Notes: generated from the letters alone by a model not told the origin. Counted from the first letter of the stretch, positions 1-6,655 are shown. The stretch is 8,026 nucleotides of DNA from an uncultured Clostridia bacterium (GCA_934615235.1 CAKTTL010000113.1:1-8026); one strand, 5' to 3'. Made by a program: numbers and translations.

Positions 1-984
1 CCGCTGATCCTCATCACCGATAAGAAGATTTCCAACATCCAGGAGATCCTGCCGCTGCTGGAGCAGGTCGTGCAGAGCGGCAAGAAGCTGCTGATCATCG
101 CGGAAGACGTTGAAGGCGAAGCGCTGGCGACCCTGGTCGTCAACAAGCTGCGCGGCACGTTCAACTGCGTCGCCGTCAAGGCGCCTGGCTTCGGCGATCG
201 CCGTAAGGAAATGCTCAAGGATATCGCCATCCTCACCGGCGGCACCGTCATCAGCGAGGAAGTCGGCATCGAGCTGAAGGACGCGACCATGGACATGCTG
301 GGCACCGCCCGCCAGGTCAAGGTCGACAAGGACAACACTACCATCGTCGAGGGCGCGGGCGAGGCCTCCGAAATCAAGGCCCGCATCAGCAGCCTGAAGG
401 CGCAGATTGAAACTACCACCAGCGATTACGACCGCGAGAAGCTCCAGGAGCGCCTGGCCAAGCTGTCCGGCGGCGTCGCGGTGATCGCGGTCGGCGCGGC
501 CACCGAGGTGGAAATGAAGGAACGCAAGCTGCGCATCGAAGACGCTCTGGCGGCGACCCGCGCGGCGGTTGAAGAGGGCATCGTCCCCGGCGGCGGCGTG
601 GCGCTGCTCAACGTCCTGCCCGAGGTTGACAAGATGGTCGACAGCTACGAAGGCGACGCGAAGACCGGCGTGCGCATCATCCTGCGCGCCCTGGAAGAGC
701 CGATGCGCCAGATCGCGGCCAACGCCGGCATCGAAGGCAGCGTGATCGTGGACAGCATCAAGAAGGCGAACAAGGCCGGCTACGGCTACGACGCCCGCAA
801 GGACGAGTACTGCGATATGGTTGAGCGCGGCATCATCGACCCGACGAAGGTCGCCCGCAGCGCGCTGCAGAACGCGGCCAGCATCGCCGCGATGGTGCTG
901 ACGACCGAATCCCTCGTCACCGATATCCCCTCCAAGGAGCCCGCTGCCCCCGCGCAGCCCGGCGGAATGGGCGGCATGTATTGA
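1..984 (+). CDS. groEL: Chaperonin GroEL (60 kDa), C-terminal part; 5' end outside the window
   Basis: This is the ATP-driven cytosolic folding chaperone that works as a double seven-mer ring with GroES. The reading frame is open from base 1, so the first ATG in frame (70) is internal. About 327 of the usual ~540 residues are present, starting in the apical domain at LITDKKISNIQ. Recognisable blocks are AEDVEGEALATLVVN, VKAPGFGDRRKEML and LTGGTVISEE (apical), then TSDYDREKLQERLAKLSGG and GAATEVEMKE. Next come EDALAATRAAVEEG, which carries the Asp equivalent to the E. coli catalytic Asp398 (codon 541-543), VPGGGVAL in the nucleotide pocket (583-606) and IIDPTKVARSALQNAAS (Asp codon 838-840). 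It ends in a short Gly-Met tail, GGMGGMY, with fewer GGM repeats than E. coli. groES would be expected upstream, outside the window. An intrinsic terminator follows the stop. Identification is secure. Confidence 0.98.
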   Translation, partial: PLILITDKKISNIQEILPLLEQVVQSGKKLLIIAEDVEGEALATLVVNKLRGTFNCVAVKAPGFGDRRKEMLKDIAILTGGTVISEEVGIELKDATMDMLGTARQVKVDKDNTTIVEGAGEASEIKARISSLKAQIETTTSDYDREKLQERLAKLSGGVAVIAVGAATEVEMKERKLRIEDALAATRAAVEEGIVPGGGVALLNVLPEVDKMVDSYEGDAKTGVRIILRALEEPMRQIAANAGIEGSVIVDSIKKANKAGYGYDARKDEYCDMVERGIIDPTKVARSALQNAASIAAMVLTTESLVTDIPSKEPAAPAQPGGMGGMY

Positions 985-1023
985 TCGCCCCGCAGGGAGA
1001 TAAAGGCAATATCACATGACAAC

Positions 1024-1066
1024 AAGCGCCCGTTTTCGATGGAACGTCGAGGCGGGCGCTTTTTTC
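1024..1066 (+). terminator. Intrinsic terminator after groEL
   Basis: AAGCGCCCG (1024-1032) pairs perfectly with CGGGCGCTT (1053-1061). The 20-nt loop can fold further through TCGA (1036-1039) and TCGA (1047-1050). A run of T (1060-1065) follows at once. The U-tract ends only about 10 nt before the ribosome binding site of the next gene, so it both ends the groEL transcript and separates it from the gene at 1087. Confidence 0.87.
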
Positions 1067-1075
1067 GGTATGAAC

Positions 1076-1080
1076 GGAGG
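1076..1080 (+). promoter_or_regulatory. Ribosome binding site that fixes the start at 1087
   Basis: GGAGG lies 6 nt before ATG 1087. The longer in-frame ATG at 1039 is inside the terminator loop, has no ribosome binding site and would add an arginine-rich stretch before an otherwise normal signal sequence, so 1087 is chosen. Confidence 0.85.
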
Positions 1081-1086
1081 AAACGA

Positions 1087-1902
1087 ATGAAGAACGCAAG
1101 GCTGCTAGCCGTTTTCGCCGCGCTTCTGGCCGCGGTGCTGGCTTTTTCGGTTTTCGCCTTCCGGCAGGAAAAGACGGTGCGCTTCGGGCTGGCGGCGGGG
1201 CCGCAGAGCTGGTGGGCCTGCGCGCTGCCGGGCTATTCCGGCCGCGCGTACGAGACGGTCGTTTACGCGGACGACGCGGCGGCGCTCGCCGCGCTGCGGG
1301 CGGGCGAAATCGACGCGGCGCTCGTGGCGGCGGATGATTTTTCCGCGCTGCGCGCGGAAGAATACGTCCTCGCCGCAGCCACGTCGAAAAGAACGCTGAC
1401 GCTCGTCGCCGCGCCGGGCGGGGAAGCCGAGACGCCTCTCGTGCCGGAAACGCTGCGCGGGAGCGCGGAAATCGCCCTGTGGGCGCAGATCGCGCCGGAG
1501 GAGCCGGTCGGGTTTGCGTCCGAGGAGGCGCTGCTCGCCCGCGCGCGGGAAGGCGCGCTCCCACGCGCGCTGCTGCCTGCGGGACTGGCCGCCGCCGCGC
1601 TGATGGCGGACGAGCGTCTGTACGTGCAGGGCGATCTCGCGGCGCTGTATCTCGCTGCGACAGGCACGCCCGCGCCCGCCGCGTATGCGGTCGCGCTGCG
1701 CCCCGGTTTGCAGGATCGTTCGGGCGGAAACGTACGATCGCTGCTGGACGCGTGCGCAAGTTCGCTCGGTTACGCCAAGGGCAATCACCGCAAGGCCGCG
1801 CTGCTGTGCGCGCAATACGGACTCGGCGGCGGGTGCGACGCGGCGCTCATCCGCGCGATGATCCCGCGGCTGGGATACGAATGGAACGAAATTTTCAGGT
1901 AA
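1087..1902 (+). CDS. Small exported or membrane-anchored protein resembling an ABC substrate-binding protein (type II periplasmic-binding fold)
   Basis: The product is 271 aa. Residues 1-25 are a classical export signal: MKNAR, then a hydrophobic Ala/Leu/Val/Phe core. No lipobox cysteine follows, so it is either cleaved by signal peptidase I or stays anchored. The rest looks like the NMT1/ThiY/SsuA-type substrate-binding fold: a first strand VRFGLAAG (31-38), then GEIDAALVAADD (73-84), a hallmark of that fold, then YVLAAATSKRTLTLVA (93-108). The C-terminal segment pairs a 'YAVALRPGL' strand (200-208) with a helix ending in KAALLCAQYGLG (236-247). At about 245 mature residues it is shorter than typical members, and the middle (110-165) is low-complexity Ala/Glu. 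No ABC permease or ATPase is adjacent in the window, so the ligand and any partner are unknown. It is extremely GC-rich. The fold call is inference from motifs; the export signal is clearly visible. Confidence 0.72.
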   Translation: MKNARLLAVFAALLAAVLAFSVFAFRQEKTVRFGLAAGPQSWWACALPGYSGRAYETVVYADDAAALAALRAGEIDAALVAADDFSALRAEEYVLAAATSKRTLTLVAAPGGEAETPLVPETLRGSAEIALWAQIAPEEPVGFASEEALLARAREGALPRALLPAGLAAAALMADERLYVQGDLAALYLAATGTPAPAAYAVALRPGLQDRSGGNVRSLLDACASSLGYAKGNHRKAALLCAQYGLGGGCDAALIRAMIPRLGYEWNEIFR

Positions 1903-1950
1903 AAACGTGCGGATTTCGTCTATAAAACGGCGTTTTTCGGGAAAAAACTA

Positions 1951-1979
1951 TTGCCATGTTCTGGCGATTGCTGTATAAT
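1951..1979 (+). promoter_or_regulatory. Sigma-A-type promoter of ppdK
   Basis: TTGCCA (-35, 1951-1956) and a perfect TATAAT (-10, 1974-1979) are separated by exactly 17 bp, in an AT-rich gap between genes. Transcription should start near 1986, giving a leader of about 43 nt before ATG 2029. A match this close to consensus fits strong expression of ppdK. Confidence 0.86.
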
Positions 1980-1985
1980 CAGAAG

Positions 1986-2009
1986 TTGTCAATAGAAAAA
2001 AATGGACAA
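1986..2009 (+). promoter_or_regulatory. Small inverted repeat in the ppdK leader
   Basis: TTGTC (1986-1990) and GACAA (2005-2009) flank a 14-nt A-rich spacer. The left arm starts at the predicted transcription start, so the repeat could form a weak 5'-end hairpin or serve as an operator. The arms are only 5 bp long, so it may be chance. Confidence 0.28.
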
Positions 2010-2028
2010 TCATGAAGGAGTAGATTGA

Positions 2029-4659
2029 ATGGCAACCAAGTACGTCTACCTGTTCAATGAAGGCAATGCCAACATGCGCGAGCTGCTCGGCGGCAAGGGC
2101 GCTAACCTGGCTGAGATGACCAACATCGGCCTTCCGGTGCCTTACGGCTTCACCATCACCACCGAAGCCTGCACCCGTTACTACGAAGACGGAAAGACCA
2201 TCGCCGACGAAATCGTCAAGCAGATTTACGATGCGCTGGCCGTTGTCGAGGAAAAGGCCGGCAAGAAGTTCGGCGATCTCGAAAACCCCTACCTCGTTTC
2301 TGTCCGCTCCGGCGCGCGCGCTTCCATGCCCGGCATGATGGATACCATCCTCAACCTGGGCCTGAACGACGTGGCCGTCGAAGGTCTCGCCAAGAAGACC
2401 AATAACAAGCGCTTCGCGTACGACGCGTATCGCCGTTTCATCGCCATGTTCTCCGACGTCGTGATGGAAATCGAAAAGAACAAGTTCGAAGCCGTCCTCG
2501 ACGAATACAAGGAGAAGAAGGGCGTCCAGTACGATAAGGACCTCGACGCGGATGACCTCGTCGGCGTCGTCGCCCGCTTCAAGGAAATCTACAAGGCCGA
2601 AAAGGGCGTTGAGTTCCCGCAGGATCCCAAGGAACAGCTGATGGAAGCCGTCAAGGCCGTCTTCCGCTCCTGGGACAACCCCCGCGCCATCTACTATCGC
2701 CGCATGAACGACATCCCCGGTTCCTGGGGCACCGCCGTCAACGTGCAGAGCATGGTCTTCGGCAACATGGGCGATGACTGCGGCACCGGCGTCGCCTTCA
2801 CCCGCAACCCCGCCACCGGCGAAAAGAAGCTCTACGGCGAATACCTGCTCAACGCGCAGGGCGAAGACGTCGTCGCCGGTATCCGCACGCCTCAGCCGAT
2901 CGCGACCCTGGCCGAAGCGATGCCCGAGGTCTATGACCAGTTCGTCAAGACCGCGAACATCCTTGAGAACCACTATCGCGACATGCAGGATATGGAATAC
3001 ACCATCGAGCATGGCAAGCTCTTCATGCTGCAGACCCGTAACGGCAAGCGCACCGCCGCCGCCGCCCTCAAGATCGCCGTCGATCTGGTGGACGAAGGCA
3101 TGCTCACGCCGGACGAGGCCGTGCTGAAGGTTGAACCCAAGCAGCTCGACTCCCTGCTCCACCCGAACTTTGACGCCGCCGCGCTGAAGGCCGCCAAGGC
3201 CATTGCGCAGGGCCTGCCGGCTTCCCCCGGCGCCGCCTGCGGCCAGATCTTCTTCACCGCTGAAGACGCCGTTGAAGCCGCCAAGACCGGCATGAAGGTG
3301 CTGCTCGTGCGCAACGAGACCACGCCTGAGGATATCGAAGGCATGGATATGGCGCAGGGCATCCTGACCTGCCGCGGCGGTATGACCAGCCATGCGGCCG
3401 TCGTCGCCCGCGGCATGGGCCGCTGCGCGGTCGTCGGCTGCGGCGCGCTCCGCATCGACGAAGAAAAGAAGACCCTCGTTGTCGGCGATAAGACCTTCAA
3501 CGAAGGCGACTTCCTCTCCATCGACGGCGCGACCGGCAACGTCTACGGCCAGCAGATCCCGACCGTCGACGCCGCTGTGACCGGTGATTTCGCCCGCCTC
3601 ATGGGCTGGGCTGACGCCGCCCGCAAGCTGCATGTCCGCACCAACGCCGACACCCCGCGCGACGCCGCGCAGGCCGTGAAGTTCGGCGCCGAGGGCATCG
3701 GCCTTTGCCGCACCGAGCATATGTTCTTCAGCGAAGACCGTATCGCCGCCGTGCGTGAAATGATCCTTGCCGATAACGAAGAACAGCGCCGCGTCGCGCT
3801 GGCCAAGCTGCTCCCGATGCAGCGCGGCGACTTCGAAGGCATGTACAAGGCGCTTGAGGGCCGGCCCATGACCGTCCGCTTCCTCGATCCGCCGCTCCAC
3901 GAGTTCCTCCCGCAGAAGAACATGACCGAGGAAATCGCGGCTCTGGCCAAGGAGCTGAACACCACCTCCGACGCCATCATCGCCAAGATCGACGCGCTGC
4001 ATGAGTTCAACCCGATGATGGGTCACCGTGGATGCCGTCTGGCCGTCACCTATCCCGAAATCGCCGAAATGCAGACGCGTGCCGTCATCGAAGCGGCCAT
4101 GAACGTCCGCAAGGAAACCGGCTGGGACATCGAGCCTGAAATCATGATCCCGCTCGTCGGCGAAAGAAAAGAACTGGCCTACGTCAAGAAGGTCGTCGAA
4201 GACACCATCAAGGTTGTCGAGAAGGAACGTAACGAGACCATCGCGTACAAGATCGGTACGATGATCGAGATCCCGCGCGCTGCCGTCACCGCTGACGAAA
4301 TCGCCAAGGAAGCGGAGTTCTTCTCCTTCGGCACCAACGACCTGACCCAGATGACCTTCGGCTTCAGCCGTGACGACGCCGGCAAGTTCCTCGGCGCGTA
4401 CTACGACAAGAAGATCTACGAGTCCGATCCGTTCGCGAAGCTGGACCAGGACGGCGTTGGCAAGCTGGTTGAAATGGCTGCCAAGCTCGGCCGCGCCACC
4501 CGCCCGGACATCAAGCTCGGCATCTGCGGCGAACACGGCGGCGATCCGTCCTCCGTTATGTTCTGCCATAAGGTCGGCCTGAACTACGTGAGCTGCTCGC
4601 CCTTCCGCGTGCCGATCGCGCGCCTGGCCGCTGCCCACGCCGCCATCCTCGATAAGTAA
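2029..4659 (+). CDS. ppdK: Pyruvate, phosphate dikinase (PPDK)
   Basis: This cytosolic enzyme interconverts pyruvate + ATP + Pi with phosphoenolpyruvate + AMP + PPi. In anaerobes it serves PPi-linked glycolysis or gluconeogenesis. The product is 876 aa, the full family length. An ATP-grasp nucleotide-binding half covers about 1-350 (GGKGANLAEM near the start, SVRSGARASMPGMMDTILNLG at 91-111). The swivelling phosphohistidine domain carries GGMTSHAAVVARGMG with the catalytic His at 455, the same number as in Clostridium symbiosum PPDK. The C-terminal PEP/pyruvate barrel has R561 (LCRTEHMFF), R617 (VRFLDPPLHEF), E747 (TMIEIPR), N770 (FGTNDLTQMTFG) and the catalytic Cys833 (GICGEHGGDP). All key residues are intact. 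ATG 2029 is preceded by AAGGAG (2015-2020, 8-nt gap). The gene has its own strong promoter and terminator, so it is probably transcribed mainly alone. Codon bias is strong: Leu TTA/CTA and Ser TCA are essentially unused. Confidence 0.99.
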   Translation: MATKYVYLFNEGNANMRELLGGKGANLAEMTNIGLPVPYGFTITTEACTRYYEDGKTIADEIVKQIYDALAVVEEKAGKKFGDLENPYLVSVRSGARASMPGMMDTILNLGLNDVAVEGLAKKTNNKRFAYDAYRRFIAMFSDVVMEIEKNKFEAVLDEYKEKKGVQYDKDLDADDLVGVVARFKEIYKAEKGVEFPQDPKEQLMEAVKAVFRSWDNPRAIYYRRMNDIPGSWGTAVNVQSMVFGNMGDDCGTGVAFTRNPATGEKKLYGEYLLNAQGEDVVAGIRTPQPIATLAEAMPEVYDQFVKTANILENHYRDMQDMEYTIEHGKLFMLQTRNGKRTAAAALKIAVDLVDEGMLTPDEAVLKVEPKQLDSLLHPNFDAAALKAAKAIAQGLPASPGAACGQIFFTAEDAVEAAKTGMKVLLVRNETTPEDIEGMDMAQGILTCRGGMTSHAAVVARGMGRCAVVGCGALRIDEEKKTLVVGDKTFNEGDFLSIDGATGNVYGQQIPTVDAAVTGDFARLMGWADAARKLHVRTNADTPRDAAQAVKFGAEGIGLCRTEHMFFSEDRIAAVREMILADNEEQRRVALAKLLPMQRGDFEGMYKALEGRPMTVRFLDPPLHEFLPQKNMTEEIAALAKELNTTSDAIIAKIDALHEFNPMMGHRGCRLAVTYPEIAEMQTRAVIEAAMNVRKETGWDIEPEIMIPLVGERKELAYVKKVVEDTIKVVEKERNETIAYKIGTMIEIPRAAVTADEIAKEAEFFSFGTNDLTQMTFGFSRDDAGKFLGAYYDKKIYESDPFAKLDQDGVGKLVEMAAKLGRATRPDIKLGICGEHGGDPSSVMFCHKVGLNYVSCSPFRVPIARLAAAHAAILDK

Positions 4660-4670
4660 TTAAAACACAG

Positions 4671-4707
4671 AAGCGGCCGTTTGCTGTAGAGTAAACGGCC
4701 GCTTTTT
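4671..4707 (+). terminator. Strong intrinsic terminator after ppdK
   Basis: AAGCGGCCGTTT (4671-4682) and AAACGGCCGCTT (4693-4704) form a perfect 12-bp stem with a 10-nt loop, followed by five T (4703-4707). It begins 12 bp past the ppdK stop and ends 13 nt before the ribosome binding site of the deacetylase gene. Confidence 0.94.
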
Positions 4708-4733
4708 CTGTAAATTTGTAAAGGAGAAAGACG

Positions 4734-5531
4734 ATGATCCAGTTCCATTGCTATCCCGGCGGCAAAAAGCGCGTCGTTACCTTCAGCTATGACGACGGTT
4801 TTTCCGGCGACGTTCGCCTTGCCGAGCTGTTTAACCGCTACGGAGTAAAGGCGACCTTCCACATCAACGGCTCGCATTATCGCGGCGCAAGCGCCGCTGA
4901 AAAAGCCGAAGCCCGCCGCGTCTACGCCGGCCACGAAATCTCCTGCCATACCGTTCGCCACGGCTGGATGGACAAAATGCCCGCTTCTACACTGATTAAC
5001 GAAATCATGGAAGACCGCCGCATTCTCGAGGATGTGGCCGGGTATCCCGTCGTGGGCATGTCCTATCCCTGCGGCGCGTATACCGCGCAGGTCGAGCAGG
5101 CCGCCCGCGCCTGCGGCATCCTCTACAGCCGTACAACGCAGAACACCCACGGCTACGGCCTGCCTGAGGATTTTCTTGCCTGGCACCCGACCTGCCATCA
5201 CAAGGATGCGCTCGCGCTCGCCGAAAACTACCTCGCGCAGATCGATTCGATCTGGTGTCAGCCGCTGTTCTATATCTGGGGCCACTCCCATGAGCTGCGA
5301 AACGAGGACGACTGGGCTTACATGGAAAAGCTTGTCTCTACCCTCGCAAACAACGATAAAATCTGGTATGCCACAAACATCGAAATCTACGATTACCTTT
5401 CCGCCGTCCGTCAGCTGCGCGTCTCGGCCGACGAGTCTATTCTCTATAACCCGACCTGCCTTGACGTGTGGGTCGAGGGCGATCAGGGAAAGATTATCTG
5501 CGTACCGGCAGGTCAAATGGTAGAAAACTGA
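4734..5531 (+). CDS. Polysaccharide deacetylase family protein (carbohydrate esterase 4 / NodB fold), cytosolic type
   Basis: The product is 265 aa with no signal peptide or membrane segment, so it should act in the cytosol. CE4 enzymes remove acetyl groups from sugars or related amides with a metal held by one Asp and two His. Motif 1 is TFSYDDG (16-22), with D20 as likely base and D21 as metal ligand. Motif 2 is HEISCHTVRH (67-76), with metal ligands H72 and H76. Motif 3 reads SYPCGAY (110-116), where secreted chitin and peptidoglycan deacetylases usually have an Arg two residues before the Pro. A late WGHSHEL (182-188) supplies the motif-5-type His. The lost Arg and missing export signal suggest a small or intracellular substrate, which I cannot name. 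ATG 4734 follows AAGGAG (4721-4726, 7-nt gap). No promoter fits between the ppdK terminator and the gene, so expression probably comes from read-through. Confidence 0.9.
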   Translation: MIQFHCYPGGKKRVVTFSYDDGFSGDVRLAELFNRYGVKATFHINGSHYRGASAAEKAEARRVYAGHEISCHTVRHGWMDKMPASTLINEIMEDRRILEDVAGYPVVGMSYPCGAYTAQVEQAARACGILYSRTTQNTHGYGLPEDFLAWHPTCHHKDALALAENYLAQIDSIWCQPLFYIWGHSHELRNEDDWAYMEKLVSTLANNDKIWYATNIEIYDYLSAVRQLRVSADESILYNPTCLDVWVEGDQGKIICVPAGQMVEN

Positions 5532-5563
5532 CAAAAAATCTGAAAATACGCAGGAAAATTACT

Positions 5564-5590
5564 TTGACTTATAGAACTCCTATACAAAAT
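5564..5590 (+). promoter_or_regulatory. Possible weak promoter for the YARHG gene
   Basis: TTGACT (5564-5569) is a good -35 match in an AT-rich gap. The best -10 is CAAAAT (5585-5590), four of six bases at a short 15-bp spacing. No terminator separates this gap from the deacetylase gene, so the YARHG gene may also be reached from upstream. Confidence 0.33.
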
Positions 5591-5614
5591 TTTAACTAAT
5601 TCGTTCAGTTAAAA
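5590..5614. promoter_or_regulatory. Operator-like dyad upstream of the YARHG gene
   Basis: TTTTAACT (5590-5597) is repeated inverted as AGTTAAAA (5607-5614) around a 9-nt centre; one further symmetric A/T pair lies inside. The centre-to-centre geometry fits a dimeric repressor site placed at the -10/start region of the proposed promoter. It could instead be an mRNA hairpin just before the ribosome binding site. No regulator gene is in view. Confidence 0.42.
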
Positions 5615-5620
5615 AGGAAA

Positions 5621-5625
5621 GGGAG
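5621..5625 (+). promoter_or_regulatory. Ribosome binding site favouring the start at 5635
   Basis: GGGAG, at the end of a purine run from 5611, lies 9 nt before ATG 5635. The alternative start TTG 5626 directly abuts GGGAG and would add only Met-Leu-Arg before a canonical MKKW signal peptide. Confidence 0.65.
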
Positions 5626-5634
5626 TTGTTGAGA

Positions 5635-6495
5635 ATGAAGAAATGGATTGCGCTGATTCTTATCGTCGCACTGTTGCTGCCTGCTTGCTCATTGGCTGCC
5701 GATTATTACATCATCCCTGACAGCGATACCCGCCTGCTAACGGAGTATGAATTGTGGGATTGGGATTATGAATCCCTCGGCTTTATCTTGAATGAGATAT
5801 TTGCCCGTCATGGATTCAATTTCGAGGCGGGAGGCGAATACTACGACTATTTTAACGCGCAGGAATGGTATCAACCGAACGCAAACCCTGACAACCAGAA
5901 GGCCTGTTACCCACAGCTTTCAGAGATCGAGTGGAAAAACGAGGCAATGGTCAAGGAAGTACGAAAGCAGAAGGCGGACATGAACGCGTATAATTTCGGT
6001 CCGCGGAATTATTTGGACGCGATGAATGGAATCTATTCGCTTCCCTTGTTTCATTTCGTGTACTTGCCGGAGGGACAATCGTTGGCTGTCTATTCCGCAC
6101 CGGGATACGATTCTTTTCGGGGAGCGAACGGAAAAGCCGCCGTTGGTACAAGCTCGGGCGATATCAGCGTTTCCGGTTGGGAGGATGGCTGGCTGCTTGT
6201 TTGTTACAGGGTCAATAACGGCGCGTTCCGTGTGGGATACGTAGACGGCGGATCGATGAATTGGACGGTTCCAGCACCACGGCTGACTTTTCAGTATACG
6301 GAGAAAACATGCGTCAGAAACGCATCGCTGACGGATGATCCCGAGCTGTCCTTTACCCCGTTATGCAGAATTGAAGCAGGCAAGAAGATAACGTTGCTTG
6401 GCCAGTATCATAATCATGATGATTGGGCATATGTAGAAACAGAAATCAACGGTCAGCCGGTTCGCGGATTTATTCCGCTTGACACGCTGGAATAA
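5635..6495 (+). CDS. Secreted or lipid-anchored YARHG-domain protein with two SH3-like repeats
   Basis: The product is 286 aa. MKKW plus a hydrophobic run (5-16) makes a signal peptide. LPAC at 15-18 is a possible lipobox, while SLA (19-21) also suits signal peptidase I, so anchored versus free is unsettled. Residues ~34-82 match the YARHG extracellular domain: LLTEYELWDWD, then NEIFARHGFNF (53-63), then YYDYFNAQEWYQPN (69-82). A linker leads to two beta-rich, SH3-like segments: ~148-206 (LAVYSAPG, GWEDGWLLVCYRV, VGYVDGG) and ~218-286 (IEAGKKITLLGQY, DDWAYVETEINGQPVRGFIP). Such segments often bind cell wall or peptide ligands; the exact role here is unknown. Base composition is clearly more AT-rich than the neighbours, with Leu TTG/TTA/CTA and Gly GGA codons, suggesting low expression or a different origin. 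A perfect hairpin lies 18 bp past the stop. Confidence 0.85.
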   Translation: MKKWIALILIVALLLPACSLAADYYIIPDSDTRLLTEYELWDWDYESLGFILNEIFARHGFNFEAGGEYYDYFNAQEWYQPNANPDNQKACYPQLSEIEWKNEAMVKEVRKQKADMNAYNFGPRNYLDAMNGIYSLPLFHFVYLPEGQSLAVYSAPGYDSFRGANGKAAVGTSSGDISVSGWEDGWLLVCYRVNNGAFRVGYVDGGSMNWTVPAPRLTFQYTEKTCVRNASLTDDPELSFTPLCRIEAGKKITLLGQYHNHDDWAYVETEINGQPVRGFIPLDTLE

Positions 6496-6512
6496 GTGGC
6501 GAGGGAGGACGC

Positions 6513-6551
6513 TGTGGAAACCCTTCTTTCAGGGAAAGAAGGGTTTCCACA
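6513..6551. repeat. Perfect 17-bp inverted repeat (hairpin) after the YARHG gene
   Basis: TGTGGAAACCCTTCTTT (6513-6529) pairs without mismatch with AAAGAAGGGTTTCCACA (6535-6551) around a 5-nt loop. It sits where a terminator for the YARHG gene would be, but no U-tract follows (the next bases are CTCCCCC), and none follows on the other strand. It could be a Rho-independent-like stop of low quality, an RNA-processing hairpin or a REP-type repeat. Confidence 0.75.
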
Positions 6552-6618
6552 CTCCCCCTTCGAAGAAAGCTATTTCGCCGGGCTATCGCCCAGCTCGGGA
6601 AAAACAGAAAAAGCAGCA

Positions 6619-6655
6619 ACGCCGCCCGCCCCTCGTTGAGAGGGGCGGGCGGCGT
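6619..6655. repeat. Very GC-rich perfect 16-bp inverted repeat
   Basis: ACGCCGCCCGCCCCTC (6619-6634) pairs fully with GAGGGGCGGGCGGCGT (6640-6655) around the loop GTTGA. On the minus strand the stem is followed, after 8 nt, by a T-run (complement of the A-run 6608-6612); on the plus strand A-rich sequence follows. It may therefore work as a minus-strand back-up terminator or simply as a structural repeat. Confidence 0.72.

Noticed and set aside
1039..1086. Upstream ATG at 1039 as start of the exported protein
   Set aside because: It lies inside the groEL terminator, lacks an RBS and would put an arginine-rich stretch before the signal peptide.
917..1815. Minus-strand frames of 236-280 codons and a plus-strand frame at 1479-1925 over the exported protein gene
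   Set aside because: Products are low-complexity Arg/Ala/Pro sequence typical of shadow frames in very GC-rich DNA. The plus-strand frame from 1087 has a proper RBS, signal peptide and fold-like motifs.
1901..1937. Possible terminator after the exported protein gene (AAAAACG / CGTTTTT)
   Set aside because: Only 7 bp, five of them A-T, with a 23-nt loop, and the T-run is used up in the stem; too weak to call.
1948..4638. 896-codon open frame on the minus strand opposite ppdK
   Set aside because: Its codons are in register with ppdK, so a stop would need TTA, CTA or TCA codons in ppdK, which this highly biased gene avoids. The translation has no recognisable domain, and PPDK is unmistakable on the plus strand.
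4584..5534. 316-codon minus-strand frame opposite the deacetylase gene
   Set aside because: Again in register with a clear plus-strand CE4 enzyme; it is a by-product of codon bias.
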